This document shows, in pieces, positions 1 through 12,515 of a stretch of 64,000 nt of DNA; within the stretch, counting starts at the first letter, position 1, and each line of letters starts with the position of its first letter. This DNA is from Inia geoffrensis (lineage: Eukaryota; Chordata; Mammalia; Artiodactyla; Iniidae). Position numbers and translations under genes: made by a program. The stretch spans positions 70,278,784 to 70,342,783 of the forward strand of contig CM070910.1 of NCBI GenBank assembly GCA_036417435.1, given 5' to 3'. The notes beneath the pieces are model-generated. The model saw only the letters and a program-made list of their open reading frames with translations. It was not told where the DNA came from and did no database searches.

Positions 1-535
1 TCTTTTAAAATATGATATGAAACCCTGAATCATAAAAGAAGCATTTAAAGATTCAATGATATATAAATTTTAAACATTCGTATCAAAAGAAATTATAGTA
101 AAGGCAGTAAAAATAAAATATGGGGAAAAAACATTTGCAACTCAGCTGACAGAAAAAAAGAGCTACTTTGTTAATGTAAAAGACACCTTTAAATTATGGT
201 TAAGAAATAAACAATAATAAAAAGGACAAGGGACATGAATAGACAATTCATTAAAAAAAAGAAAATGCTCAAAAGGAGATGAAAAAGTGCTCATCCTCTC
301 AATCAAACAAAAAGAATATTAGAACATATAAATACGATTTTTTATATCTCACTGGCAAAACTTAAAAGCCTGAGGAGAGTCACTGGGGAGAACGCAGGCA
401 GCCAGACACCTTCACACGTTGCTGGTGGGAGAAGCCAGTAGCAGAATCATTTTGTAGAAAGCCTTGGCAAGATCCATAAAAATATAAAAGACATGTTCCT
501 GTGGCCCAGCAACTCCACACATAAGAATATGAACT
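1..535 (+). repeat. Old L1 fragment, ORF2 3' part
   Basis: The reading matches the conserved 3' part of L1 ORF2 in diverged form. It contains the equivalents of the 'gacatgaatagacaattca' segment (about 229-250) and of the 'ttgctggtgggag' segment (about 419-431). It is heavily mutated with no useful open frame, so it is an ancient copy. The left edge lies outside the window. Confidence 0.7.
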
Positions 536-2440
536 TGAATATTCATCCTCTGACAGAGTAAATATTTAGTGAGTATTTTCTGTGTACCAGTTTCTATACT
601 GGGAGCTGGAGACCAGCGATGTACAGGGAAGTGTGGTGAGATCTGTTAGAGGATGAGGGTTTGTCATGCAAGGAAACTGTCGGGACTTTGTATTAATGGA
701 ATAGGAATTAGAAAACCTAACTTTAGTTCTGCTTTTGTGGCCAAATTAATGCGATAACCTTGTACTTTAGTTTTTCTTTCAGTTAAAACAACAGGATTTG
801 AGTAGATTATAGGTTGGGTCCTATTTACCTCTAGAATGTTTATGACTTAAAAGTCCTCTCTGGGGTTTAAAGCAGAACCCGCTTTTAGCAAATAGGGGAA
901 TGGGTGTCCAGGTCTTGCTGACACCCCAGACTTCTCAGAACCCTGGAGGGGTGGGGATCACTCCTTCACAATGGGGCACTTTCCGGGTGGTCTTTTTAGA
1001 GCATAAATTATACCTGATGGGAAATGATTTAAAACATCATGTATAGTAAAAAAAAAAAAAAAAAAAAAAAAAGTGTTATGAACCGAGCACAAAAATGACA
1101 TCTATTTTTAAAATAACATAATATACCTCACAAATTTTCTATTTGCTGTTAAAGCCTGTTTCACTTTCCTTGGTCATTGCGATAAATAAGTCAGGACTTG
1201 GTGGTTAGGATTATTTCAGTGGAAACCTTTCAGAAGTGCTGTTCTAATCCTCTTGCTACTGGTCATAGAGTTGTATGTTGCCTTTTTGAAATCTTATTTT
1301 TAAAGTTTGATTCTGGCTAATTTTTCCCCTGAATTTTAGTTCCTCAAGAAGAGACTTCTAGCATCTCTTCACGGCGTAACCTTTATTCCAAACCGTTCTC
1401 GTCCATGGAACAAAGTATATCTTGCCATTTGGCCAGCAAATGGTCACAGTTTTTAGGAAGCAATGTTTTTCCACAACGACTTGCTTCCCTCATCATTACG
1501 GTCCTGACATTCTCCTTATCAGGCAAAGATCCCAGAGTTCAGATACTTCATAACAGGCCAGGATCCCTCAAAGTCCACAGGGGCTCCATACAAGTTTTTT
1601 TGTTCACGTCTATTTTATTTTTCATAACTTTTTTTCCATACAAATTTTCCATTTTGTTCAGTAGGCTGCATCCCCAGTGATTAAATTTCTTGCTCCATTA
1701 ATTATGATTCATAAACCTTCCCTGTCTATTATGATCATTTCCTTTGACACTCAAATCCCCCTTGTGTTCCAGTAGGGAGCTGGTCAAGGAGATAAAAACA
1801 GGAAGACTACCATTTCAGCTGGCAGCCATGCAAATTTACTATTATCTTTGAGGTTTTAAAGGACGTGCTATGACTTCAGGGTATTATTGTCACTGTGCAC
1901 CAACTGACAAGAGTATTTTAAACCTAGAGAAAATAATTTTTTTAGTAATAAATTTGTTGGCTGTTATTGTGCCAGCCTTTGTGAATATCCACTACTGTGT
2001 TTTATTCATCCTGAAAATGCTTTTGGTAGTATAAGGAATGTTTGGCTGGGCAAACACATAGACAACCAGAATGACTTCTACCATTTCTTAATAAAAACAT
2101 TTTGCACACTCAGAAATCAATTACTTATTTTAACAAAATGAAAAATGAGTTCTAGTTTTACTCTTTTTTTAATCTCCCTACATATCATTTTCTGATTAAA
2201 AAATTCACATCTTTTCTTCATCTTATAAATACACCTATCAACATTGAATCAGATTTGTCAACATTTAAAAATATTTCATTGCTTCTTTCAAACTTATTAT
2301 TTGGAAGTATTATAATGAAGAAAAATGAAGTTTACTTCCTCCTGAGACCTTCTCCAACTTACTGTACACTCTCTTTTACCATCCTATGTTATATTCTGGC
2401 ACAACAGGGCAATTCTCTAAGATAAAATTATATTTTTTTC
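536..2440. other. No gene recognised; one poly-A run
   Basis: AT-rich sequence with no coding signature on either strand. A run of about 23 A at 1050-1072 could be the tail of an unrecognised retroelement. The frame at 1405-1680 has no recognisable domain and is treated as chance. Confidence 0.5.
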
Positions 2441-2449
2441 TTTCTTGGT

Positions 2450-2960
2450 ACCAGTTAAGGGTAGGTCCCTAAACATGGTAGCTTGGTTTTACCAATTTAA
2501 ATGAAGTTATACATATACATTCTCTTATCTCTTGCTCCTTTTACTAACACTGTTTTTATAAGATTCACGTATGGTATACATCACTGAAGTTCATTCATTT
2601 TCATTATATTCATTACGTTCATTGTGTGACTATACCAAAATTTTACCCATTCTACTGTGATAGACATTTAGGCTGTTATTAGCGTTTGGCATTTAGGAAC
2701 AATACTGCTATACACATTCTTGAAAAACGTATCCTAGTGCATATATGCCAGAGTTTCTCCGGGTTATATATACAGAAGTGGAATTGCTGGGCCATGAGTA
2801 TGTGCATCTTCAACTTTACTAGGTCAGGCTAAACTGTTCTGCTAAGTGTTTATACCATTTTAACTCTTGCCAGCAGTGTATTACAGTTCCTATTGCTCCA
2901 CAGTTTCCTCAAGACTTAGTATTGTCAGACTTTAACTTGAATTTTAAAAGGCTGTAGCTC
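2450..2960 (-). repeat. Old L1 fragment, antisense
   Basis: The plus strand reads the antisense of L1 ORF2, including 'gtggaattgctgggccatga' (about 2778-2797) and a diverged 'ttgccagcagtgtatta' segment. The divergence indicates an ancient mammalian L1. The edges are approximate. Confidence 0.7.
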
Positions 2961-4640
2961 TGGTTATAACCACTGCGATAACCATAGCCCTGAAGCAGCC
3001 AAGGCTGTGTGATGCTTACCTCTAAGATCACTCCACCCTCTCTAGAAAACTAACGCTCCCTTCCCTCCTCCTTGTTTCCTTTGCAAACTTGATCTCTGTC
3101 TCCTACCAGGCTGGGCCACCCTCTGTCCGATCCTCACTCCTTCTCTTCCCCCCTTTCCTTTCTTCTTTTCCTCCCACTATTGTTCCTAAAACCTTCTCTT
3201 CCATTGAACCTTCTTTTTCAATTAGCTCCTTTGCCTGACACCATCTCATTTCAGCAGCTGCTATTTATTGTACTAATTATAGGCTTTGTTCTCTTTTTAA
3301 TTTCAAGAGGCAGGTAAGTAGAGACCATTTCATGTCCCCCAAAATGTCTCTGGATTAGACACGCCAATCATGATGGTATCGCTCATATTCACTATCCTTC
3401 TAAGGGGAGTGGCCTCTGCCCACAACCCCTTAGGCTATTGTGGGATTTGAATTATGTGACTCATATGATTCCTTCTCTGGTCACAGCCCATTGAACCAAG
3501 AGTGGTAGTTGACCCAAAGTCAGTGAATCCATGAACAGGAGTCCATGACCTGGCCCTGTAAGAAAAGATGAACCAGGCCAACTTAATTCTTTCTCTAGGG
3601 AAAATGAGTTGAGAATGAGGACTTTATCAATAGAAACAGGAAATAAAAGGTAGAGTTTATAAAAGTCATGGGGGTCCACATGCAAACCAGAGATATGGGG
3701 AAGAGAAGCTATAAATAAGCAGACATTATACAAAAGAAAGAAGAGGGTAAGGGCGATTGGTGGTAGCAGGTGATTGAGAAGAAGACATTAACTATAGAGC
3801 CCAACTGTAGGACCACATGACCCATGCCGGTGGTCCCAGGAGCCCTTTGGACCTGGTTCTGGTTCCTATAAGGCCAGGATGTGACTGTATTCCTGGATGC
3901 CTATGAAGAATCTCTCTTGACGTCTGCCCCGTCTACAGCTCTCTGTTAAACGTTTTCATTAACTAAGTTGAGAAAATTCCCTCTGTATGCTACAAGCAAA
4001 GAGCTGATCTAGAAAAACTCTAAATTTTTTATATTTCTTCTCATGTGGGGCTCTTAACTGATGTTTCCCCTCAGAAGGCCCTTGGCCTTCAATGGAGGCT
4101 GACCTTCAAATGCACCTGCACACGACCCCTCTGCTCTTATAATTCACATTTGTCTCTCAGCACAGAAAGTTGTTATGTTCAGTTTGTTAAAGGGGCCACC
4201 AGCTGTTAGGTTTTTACATTTTTATCCATAATTTTTATCAAGAGAAACTATTTTTACTGAAAACACTACCAGGAAGGATGTAGCAATGCATGTTCCCAAA
4301 TGGGAGTTTTTGTGTCTTCACACATCTCTGTGAAGGGCACCCTTGAAGCCAAAGGATAAAAATACAACAGTGAAGATAAGACATGGTAAAAATAAACACA
4401 ACGTGTGATCCTGAGGGGATAACAAGGATGGCTGCTTTTAAACTAACATACACCAGACACTGAATAATGGTTTTAGATGTAAAACTCCAGCCTCTCCCTG
4501 GTTTTAATCCAACATAAGCATTCTCTAGGTTGGTACTAGGACCTTTTCCAAATATCTTCACCCTGACTGTTACAGATGAATTAGCCACTGAGCTTTAATA
4601 ATTCCGTGGGAAGAGATCTTCAGGAAGAGATCCAATCAGC
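2961..4640. other. No gene recognised; possible unclassified ancient repeat
   Basis: A pyrimidine-rich stretch lies at 3040-3250. Around 3340-3640 the text resembles old mammalian interspersed repeats, but I cannot name the family. The open frames at 3461-3733 and 4238-4588 (minus) show no domain or motif that I recognise. Confidence 0.4.
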
Positions 4641-4659
4641 CAACAAAAAAGAATTATAC

Positions 4660-4795
4660 AATCACCGAAGTTGTTGCACACTTGAGAAGGGATCAAGAGT
4701 TCAGCAAGTGAGGAAACAGGATCATTGCATTAAAGTGACTGACCTGGGGTCACACAGCTCTAGAGGAGCCAGGATCAAAACCCAGATACTGTTTT
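4660..4795 (+). repeat. MIR fragment
   Basis: The 3' half of a MIR SINE core is visible: 'gaggaaacaggatcattg', then 'ctggggtcacacagct', then a diverged 'caaaacccagat'. This is the usual order in sense orientation. Confidence 0.7.
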
Positions 4796-4974
4796 CCTTT
4801 TCTTCAGAGCTTTGACCATTTATTTATACGTTTTTCCAAAAACAAATTAATAAACTTCTGCCAAATCTTTACCTGACCTGTCAGTTTGAATCCCAGGATA
4901 TAGAGCCATTATGATGTTGTTATCTCAACATCAGTTTCCGCTAGTCATTGAGAGTAGCTATGACTCTGCATCTT

Positions 4975-5123
4975 TTTTGGCTCTGGACGCGCAGGCTCAG
5001 CGGCCATGGCTCACGGGCCCAGCTGCTCCGCGGCATGTGGGATCTTCCCGGACCGGGGCACGAACCCATGTCCCCCTGCATCGGCAGGCGGACTCTCAAC
5101 CACTGCGCCACCAGGGAAGCCCA
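4975..5123 (-). repeat. CHR-type SINE lacking its 3' third
   Basis: Antisense tRNA-derived cetacean SINE, ending in 'gggaagccc' on the plus strand. It is flanked by the 12-bp target duplication 'actctgcatctt' at 4963-4974 and 5124-5135. About 70 bp normally found between the poly-A and the middle of the element is absent, so the short T run leads straight into the 'ctctggacgcgcaggctc' segment. The GC-rich body is well preserved, suggesting a fairly recent insertion. Confidence 0.92.
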
Positions 5124-5135
5124 ACTCTGCATCTT

Positions 5136-5730
5136 ATGGAAGGCAAGTGAGCTGATGTAAAAGCAGGGCAAACACAGATCTAGGAAGACATTCAGGTCAG
5201 TAAGTACAAGAGGCAGAGAGGCATGAATGGGAGAAAAATGCCATCAGGGAAGATGAGTGGTACACACACATTTTAGCCTACTTACTAATTTTTCTTAGGC
5301 CTTCTGTTGGCTAAACTGAAGTCAGTCTGATTTTCACTATATGCTGATAGAAAAAAAAAATAGATGATGTAATTATAGAGGCAGATGATTTTGTAAGATG
5401 TGGATGATGAAATTAGGAAAACCAAAATAAAATCCAAGTTTTGTGTTGCGGGAGATATAAAAGGAAATGAGAAAACATTCTTAATATAGAAGGCCAAGAA
5501 GAGAATAAAGGAAAATAGTTTATAATCATTGGAAGAAGGAGAGGTTTTTCTTAATGCTTAAAAATTTTTTTTATGTTATTTAGAAAGCAGAAATTGTGGC
5601 AACTTGGGAAGATGAACAGGAAGCTTCCTTGCATAAGAAAGGAAAAATTCAGATTCCACATAGATACCCAAAGCAATCTTTTCAAAATGCAAATCTGATA
5701 ATGTCTCTATTGTCCTCCACTGTTGTTAAA
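5136..5730. other. No gene recognised
   Basis: AT-rich single-copy-looking sequence with no coding or RNA signature that I can identify. Confidence 0.4.
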
Positions 5731-5739
5731 AGACCAAAA

Positions 5740-6290
5740 TCCTACATACATATACGAGGCTTTGCCTCACACGGTTCCCCTAGGTACCTCTCTAGCCCCC
5801 TATTCATATTCCATCAATTTCCTTCCTCCATCAGAATTTGCCCCCCAAGCCATGCTGATCATTGTGGCCATCAAATCCATCAACAACCGCGTTCCTTCTC
5901 CCCCCAGGGCCTTTGTAAGTGCTCTTCCCTCTGCCTTAATCCTCCTTCTTCCACCTGAACCCTCACCTTCACCCAGTCAGCTCTTACTCATGCTTCATAT
6001 CTCAGCCAACACATCAGTTTCTCAGGAGAGGGCTCTCGAGTCCTCCTGACGCCAATTTGAGTCCCATTTTTATGGCCTATGTATATTTCTTTTATACTAG
6101 TTATGACAGTTGTATGGTTACATTGTCATGTGATCATTTGAACTAGTCTATCTCCCCTACGACAAACTGCTGGGCAGTCCCCACTTCTCTTTCTGCTCAC
6201 CACTGTTACCCTGAGTGACCAGGATAATATCTGCTACACATTTGTTCTGCCAATTAACATTTGTTCAGTTTGTATTAAATGCTAAAAATA
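5740..6290 (+). repeat. Probable L2 fragment
   Basis: The C-rich pyrimidine style and phrases such as 'gggcctttgtaagtgctcttccctctgcc' in diverged form match the 3' region of mammalian L2. The two overlapping frames here (5596-5958 and 5723-6049) are explained by this low-stop pyrimidine-rich text rather than by a gene. Confidence 0.5.
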
Positions 6291-6899
6291 AAACCTGAGA
6301 TCTATGGCTTTTTCCTATAATATTTGCAATGGAACACAAAGTGAGAATCATCAATATTTTAACCTGCTGTGAGGTTAATGATTCCAGAAGAGCAACAAAT
6401 AAGAATGAGGTTGGAAGGATTTATTCTTGGAAACTATATGAGATACCTCTCTTATAGAATTTATTGTGAAAATTAAATGAATTAATAAATAGAATAAGTA
6501 AATGCATCATTAAGTATAATATGTATAAAATATATAAAATAGTATCTAGGCCCACAGTAAAAATTGACTACATATATTATTGCTACCATTATTGTTTTTA
6601 AAATCAGCAGAAAATTCAACTTCCTGTATTAGTACCTAGGTTCTCATCTAATGGGACTGGGCAAGTGGGGTAGAAAGATGCTAAGACATTTTAATAAACC
6701 ATAAGAAAAGCCATTTCAAAACCCAAATAACACGGGATGAGGGGTCAGGAGACTGATTCTGATCTAAGGTCTGTCAGCCCTATGTGCTGACAAAGATTCT
6801 TTGCTTGATAAAACTTTAGTCATTATCCTGAACCTTCTCCTATGCCCATCTGTGCACTTCTGTGAAAATGCCAGTTTTAGCAAGAACCCTCATAATTCA

Positions 6900-7225
6900 G
6901 TTTAGCAAGCTAAATGATAATAAAATCATAGTAAGCAAAATGATAAAAATACAACATATCAAAATCTTGGGATTTAACTAAAGCAGTGCTTAGGGGGAAA
7001 TTTATGGCTTTAAATTCTTATTATCATAAAGGAAAACAAATCTAAAAATCCATGGATCCTTAAAAACCTAGAAAAACTTAAACCTTAAAAACCTAGAGAA
7101 AGAAGTGCAAAGTAAACCTGAAGTAATCCAATGAAAGAGAATAATAAAGATAAGAGAGGAAAACAAAGAAAAACCAGACAGATAATAAAGGAAATTAGCA
7201 TTTCCAAAAGGTAGCATTCTAAAAA
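6900..7225 (+). repeat. Old L1 ORF2 fragment
   Basis: Sense orientation, matching the ORF2 stretch that follows the endonuclease. 'aaagcagtgcttagggggaa' at about 6980 corresponds to the common 'aaagcagttctaagagggaa' found in the younger copy at 42249. It is diverged and interrupted. Confidence 0.7.
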
Positions 7226-7788
7226 GATATTTTATATATTTTTTGACTTTTTAAAAAAATTTTTGAATTTTATTTATTTATTTTTTTATACAGCAGGTTC
7301 TTATTAGTCATCAATTTTATACACATCAGTGTATACATGTCAATCCCAATCGCCCAATTCATCCCACCACCACCCCCTCGCCGCTTTTCCCCGTTGGTTT
7401 GCATAGGTTTGTTGTCTACATCTGTGTCTCAATTTCTGCCCTGAAAACTGGTTCATCTATACCATTTTTCTAGGTTCCACATATATGCATTAATATGTGA
7501 TATTTGTTTTTCTCTTTCTGACTTACTTCACTCTGTATGACAGTCTCTAGATCCATCTAGGGTCCATTTCAACCAAATGCCCCAATTTCATTCCTTTTTA
7601 TGGCTGAGTAATATTCCACTGTATATATGTACCACATCCATTCACCTGTTGATGGGCATTTAGGTTGCTTCCATGACCTGGCTATTGTAAATAGTGCTGA
7701 AATGAACATTGAGGTGCACGTGTCTTTTTGAATTATGGTTTTCTCTGGGTATATGCCCAGTAGTGGGATTTCTGGATCATATGGTAAT
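7226..7788 (-). repeat. L1 3'-end insertion, antisense
   Basis: Runs from the antisense 3' end ('atacagcaggttcttatt') through the antisense ORF2 C-terminus ('ggctgagtaatattccac' at about 7602) to 'tatgcccagtagtgggatt' at about 7752. It is a 5'-truncated insertion inside older L1 sequence. A T-rich tract follows at 7790-7830. Confidence 0.85.
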
Positions 7789-7862
7789 TCTTTGTTTTGT
7801 TTTTCTTTGTTTTTTTTTTTTTTTTTTAAAGCAGAGGTCTTCTTAGAAGCCCATATGATTTA

Positions 7863-7912
7863 AATTCATTTATTTATTTATTTATGGCTGTGTTGGGTCT
7901 TCGTTTACGAAG
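7863..7912 (-). repeat. CHR-type SINE 3'-end fragment
   Basis: 'tttatttatttatggctgtg' followed by 'ttgggtcttcgtt' matches the antisense 3' end of the longer CHR-type SINE, seen complete at 56240-56553. Only about 50 bp remain. Confidence 0.6.
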
Positions 7913-7969
7913 TGCCAAACAGCATTGGAAAATATTCCTTTGTAGGTATATCCCACTGAACATTCACAA

Positions 7970-8280
7970 CCCCAAGGATAAAGAGAAAATCATAAAAGCA
8001 GAGAGGAAAAAACCCCCAAATTACCTGCAAGAGAATAGAACCAGACTGACTTGAGATTTCTCATTACTAACAGTGGATGCTAAAAAAATTGAGCAACATT
8101 TTCAAAATTCTTAAGGTAAAAGATTTAGAATCAAAAATTTTATACCACAGTTTATTTTCAAGCACATTTGCAGACAAGTAAGGATTTATAAAGTTTACTG
8201 TGAATACATCCTACACTTTAGATATTAATTAGTCAAGAAAGGAGTACGATCAAACAAAACAAGCATTTCAGGATGAGGGT
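7970..8280 (+). repeat. Old L1 ORF1 fragment
   Basis: A diverged sense copy of the 3' part of L1 ORF1. 'aaatcataaaagcagagag' and the following 'attacctgcaagagaa' align with the ORF1 C-terminal coding region. ORF1 text lying downstream of ORF2 text (6900-7225) means this is a separate or rearranged element. Confidence 0.6.
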
Positions 8281-10080
8281 CGTGTGGGATGTGAAAGTAT
8301 TGATAGCTACTGTCACTCAGAACAGAGAAGAAAGACGGCAGTAAATTTAAAGAAGATTCATTAGGCCTTGATTCTTGGAAGCTTCTACTATGAGTGGCAA
8401 AGTTTTATTGATATGGAGCTCTCATTTATGGCTTCTGCCATAATAGTTGATTCTACAGGGAATAATGTTTACATGTTTATATTGTATTGATACATCCCAT
8501 TTGGGGTTTCATTTTAAAAATTATCCTACAGGAGAAACACAGAAGGCATATAGAAAATTCTAAGAGAATATGTAGAGATAGATTGAAAGATAGATAGACA
8601 GATAGATAGATGATAGACAGATAGATGATAGATATAGATAGATTGGTAGATTACTGTGAACTCTAGAAGTATAAAAATAAAGATAACTAAAAATGTTTGG
8701 GAAGTAGACTGAGAAAAAGAGGTGGAAGGAAAATTAATGTGATAACTTCTTCAGGTTTCACTGCAGAAGATCAATAGATAACGTCTAAAGTTTATAAGTT
8801 TAGAAATAGAAGTATGGCAGCTATGAGAAAAACCAAGTCAGAAGAAAAGTTTAGTGAAGGTTCCCTCTGTGAAGGTGGTGCAGAGGAGCTGCCACAGGAA
8901 AATAGTTAAAGGAAGAGTCATACTTTATATTGCATGCCTTCTCTACAGTTTTAAATCTGTTACTGTGTCCATGGAATACTTCCATGATTAAAAGCTAGTT
9001 TATAAAAACAGAAGAAATCATATAAAAATGAACTTACAGTTAATCCATCTTTTGGCTGTGGAAAAGGGAAAACTCAATTGATCATCTGCATGTATTTTTC
9101 AATGCATTCAGAAACACAAAAGAGCATTAAAAACACTTCAGCTGTGCATAAAAGATCTAAAAATGTTAATGCCCTTCAACCAAAGACCACCAGGGCTCTG
9201 CAGACCTTTTGCACTGAAGGAGAATGCCCACGAGAGGGCGCTATAAAGCCCTTCAGGGAGGGCGAGTTAGAAAGATGCTATTATAGGATTTAGGCTTTGG
9301 GTGGGTAATTTTGGGGAGAGTTGAAGGAAGCAGGGGCTCACTCTAGATTGAGTGCTGTCAGAAAGCAGGAGCAAGTCTATGACTGGGTGTCTGAACAAAT
9401 CTGATCTATGGGGAGGGAGGCTTAAAATGGGGATACAACCGTAGTTGGTAAAGAAGTAGCCATCACTCATTTTAGCTGAGAACTAGGGATGTTTGCTATT
9501 TTGTGGGTTGCATGGTGTTTTTGTTTTGTCTCATTTATCATATGGAGTCAGAGTGACCTTGTCTGATGTTCTGTGAATTTCTGTCCAATAGGAGAACAGC
9601 ATGGCCTGGCTGTGAGCATCAGACCAGTTTCCAGCAGTCAGGGGCTGCTTTTGGCTTTCTCAGAAACAAATGAAGGAAAATATCTCTTCTTAACATGTTG
9701 TGTGAGCTTGTACTTGTCTGGTGTGGAGTTTGAAGCTGCTCTCCTTTAGGATATATAACTATATCAATAAATTTTATATTATGTATCATCTACAATAATT
9801 ATATATAATATATAACATAATTATGTAATATATAATTATAGAGTCTAGATTATATATAATTATGTAATATAGTGTATAATATTATATATATTATAAAAAT
9901 ACATTTATATTTATGTAATTTTTTTTTGGCCAGAAACAATGGTCACTGTGGTGAGCTCTGTTACCACTTGCTTTTCTCCAAAGACTCTCTTCTCTTGGTT
10001 TTGTTGACACTATACTTCTCTGATTTTTCTCTATATCTCTGACCTTGACCCAATCTCACAGAAATTTCCTTTTGTGCTTC
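8281..10080. other. Non-coding; GATA microsatellite and AT-rich tract
   Basis: A tetranucleotide GATA-type simple repeat lies at about 8577-8645 and an AT-rich alternating tract at about 9750-9920. The frames at 9078-9293 and 9267-9470 show nothing recognisable. Confidence 0.5.
8577..8645. repeat. (GATA)n microsatellite
   Basis: Repeated 'gata/taga' units with small interruptions. Likely length-polymorphic. Confidence 0.85.
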
Positions 10081-10119
10081 CACACTCTCTCCCCAGCTGA
10101 TCTCATCCATTCCCATAGT

Positions 10120-11290
10120 TTCAAATACAATCTCTATGGTGATAGGTTCTAAATTTATGTCTAACTCCGGCCTCTCCTCTGACCTCCAGACTCATTTATC
10201 CAACTGCCTACTTGACATCTTCTCTCGAAATTCCACAAAAATCTCAAACTTAAGGGCTCTAACAAGGAATTTATTGACTTTCCTCTTCTGGTCTTTGCCA
10301 TCTCACAAAAACAGTCCCACCATCTACCTACATGCTCAAGCTTGCGGCCCAGGAATCAGACGTGATTCACATATACCATCAGTCCCCGGATCTCATCCAC
10401 CAGCAAATCCTGCTCCTGCTACTCCAGAAAGCATCTCATACCTCCCCCACTTCCCACCTCCTCCACAGCCCAGCTCTGGTCCAAGCCCTTCACCGTCTCC
10501 ATGACGCCAGCGATCTCTTCCCAAGCTATTCTCACAACAGCCAAAGTCGTCTTTTATTTATTTATTGGCCACGCCATGCAGCTTGTGGGATCTTAGTTCC
10601 CTGACCATGGAATGAACCCCAGCCCTCGGCAGTGAAAGTGCAGAGTCCTAACCACTGGATCACCAGGGCATTCCAAAGTCATCTTTTGAAAGCATTAATA
10701 CAATTAAATCACTTTCCTCTCACCTTGAAATCCTTCAATAACTTTCCAATGCACTTTAAAATAAAATTCAAAGTCCTGCCCACGGTCTGTGGCCTGCCTG
10801 ACTTACACTCTGCCTACGTGTCAGACTGATCTCATCTCAGATGTCCCTCCCCACCCAACACATTATTCTTCAGATTTTTAAATATGTTTCCAGGTTATCA
10901 AGCTCTTCCCTATCTCAGAGCCTTTGAGCTTGCCCTTCCTGTGAAACCACCCACAAAGGCCTTTCTCCACCACCTTCCTTCCCATGGGAGGCCCTTGCTC
11001 ATCCTTCAGTGTGTGCTTCAGGGTTCCCTCCAGAAAAAGTCTGTCCTTGACCTCCCTGTCTAATTAACTCCCCTAATTATTATGGCATCAAATCCTTTTC
11101 ATTTCTTTCTTAACACTTACTGGAATGCATAATTATCTATGTGTTAGATAATTTAATAGCTATCTCTCCCTCAAGACTAAAAGTTCCAGCAAGGCAAGAG
11201 CAACAGCTGTGTTGTTTTTCACTCTGGTTCCGCATTTAGCACATAAGCAGCTTTCAGTAAATATTTGTTGAATGGAGAGACATATTAATC
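10120..11290 (+). repeat. L2 element, split by a SINE
   Basis: Sense L2 text. It has 'actcatttatccaactgcct' near 10190, a diverged 'atccaccagcaaatcctgct' near 10393, the 'tttgagcttgcccttcct' segment near 10922, and the L2 end 'aaatatttgttgaatggag' near 11258. The SINE at 10556-10672 interrupts it. The frames at 10136-10604 are L2 text, not genes. Confidence 0.75.
10556..10672 (-). repeat. Older tRNA-derived SINE (CHR-1-like)
   Basis: Antisense SINE with 'cagcttgtgggatcttag' and ending 'accagggcattcc'. It is flanked by an imperfect 15-bp target duplication: 'ccaaagtcgtctttt' at 10541-10555 and 'ccaaagtcatctttt' at 10673-10687. The duplication differs at one base, which fits an older insertion than the GC-rich CHR copies. 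Confidence 0.9.
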
Positions 11291-11552
11291 CGTTGTCAGT
11301 TACTGATATCTTTCGATAAGTTAGGTTTGTTCTCACCAGCTTCAGAACACTACAGGAGTGAAGGAGGGTAGCTAAAACTGTAGGAAACATCAAAGAACAT
11401 CAGAATGGACTCTTGTGTCTTCAGCAAGTTGAACATGAAGAGAGGGTGAGGGGATTCAGCCTTGGTAGAGGAGAAAGATCAGTGCATTTGGATGCAGAAG
11501 ACTGAGGGTCTGGACCAGATGCAGGAAGTTGAACAGTTCACTTAAGGCGCTC

Positions 11553-11975
11553 TGTGGTAAGCTGAATAATGACCACCCAAAGACGTCCGTGTCCTAATTT
11601 CTAGAATATGGTACCTTACGTGGAAAAAGAGACTTGGTAGATATGATTAAATTAAGGATCTTGAAATAAAATCCTGGGTTATCCAGGTGGCCCAATGCAA
11701 GAGGTCCTATAAGGGGAAAGCAGGAGGTACAGAGTCAGAGATGGAGATGTGATGACAGAAACAGAGAAGTGCAGGGCCATGAGCTAAGGAATGCAGGCAG
11801 CCTCTAGAAGCTGGAAGAGGCAAGGAAATGGATTTTCTCCTAGAGCCTTCAGAAGCAACACAGCCCTGCCGACCCACTAAATTTCTGACCATCACAAGTG
11901 TAAGAGATAAATCTGTGTTGTTTTAGGACACTAAATTTGTGACAATTTATAACTACAATAGGAAATTCATATAAG
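11553..11975 (+). repeat. MaLR-type LTR (MLT1-like)
   Basis: The whole stretch follows the MLT1 LTR layout. It starts with a diverged 'taagctgaataatgaccacc', has 'gaagctggaagaggcaagga' in the middle (about 11808), and ends with 'tgtgttgttttaggaca'. The internal open frames are incidental. No internal retroviral region is attached, so it is probably a solo LTR. Confidence 0.75.
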
Positions 11976-12034
11976 CTCTAAGATTTATCTCTGAAATCTG
12001 TCTTATTTACTTTTGTTAAGCTTTATCGCTGTTG

Positions 12035-12175
12035 TTGTGGTCTCTCTGTACTAAAGTATAAGTTGTATAATAGAACAGGCTACATCTCTGTTTCCCGCTG
12101 TTTTATTTCCAGAAGCTAGAACAAGACCTGACACAGAACAGGTTTTAAATAAATGCTTCTTGAATCAATGAGAAG
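12035..12175 (+). repeat. L2 3'-end fragment
   Basis: Diverged L2 end with 'agaacaagacctgacacaga' leading to 'aaataaatgcttcttgaatca', in sense orientation. Confidence 0.6.
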
Positions 12176-12294
12176 ATGAACACAAATTCCTATCCAATGG
12201 AAATACTGTAAAGGGCAACATGCAACTCTGAATTATAGGCTATTTGCAAGAGTTGAGAAGAAGCCATTCCCTCCATTATCCCGTTTTTCTCTTT

Positions 12295-12515
12295 TTTTCT
12301 TCTTCTAAAAATTTTTATTGGAGCATAGTTGATTTACAATGTGTTAAGTTTCAGGTGTACAGCAAAGTGTTATACGTATACATATACCCACTCTTTTTTT
12401 CATTCTCTTCCCATGTAGGCCATTACAGAGTATTGAGTAGAGTTCCCTGTGCTATACAGTAGGTCCTTATTAGTTATCTATTTTATATAAAGTAGTGCGT
12501 ATGTGTCAATCCCAA
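12295..12515 (-). repeat. L1 3'-end fragment, antisense
   Basis: The plus strand reads the antisense 3' UTR of a cetartiodactyl L1: 'catagttgatttacaatg', then 'ttccctgtgctatacagtag' at about 12443. About 220 bp of a 5'-truncated insertion. Confidence 0.8.

Noticed and set aside
10136..10604. Proline-rich 122-codon frame
   Set aside because: The text is pyrimidine-rich L2 sequence and continues colinearly as L2 downstream.
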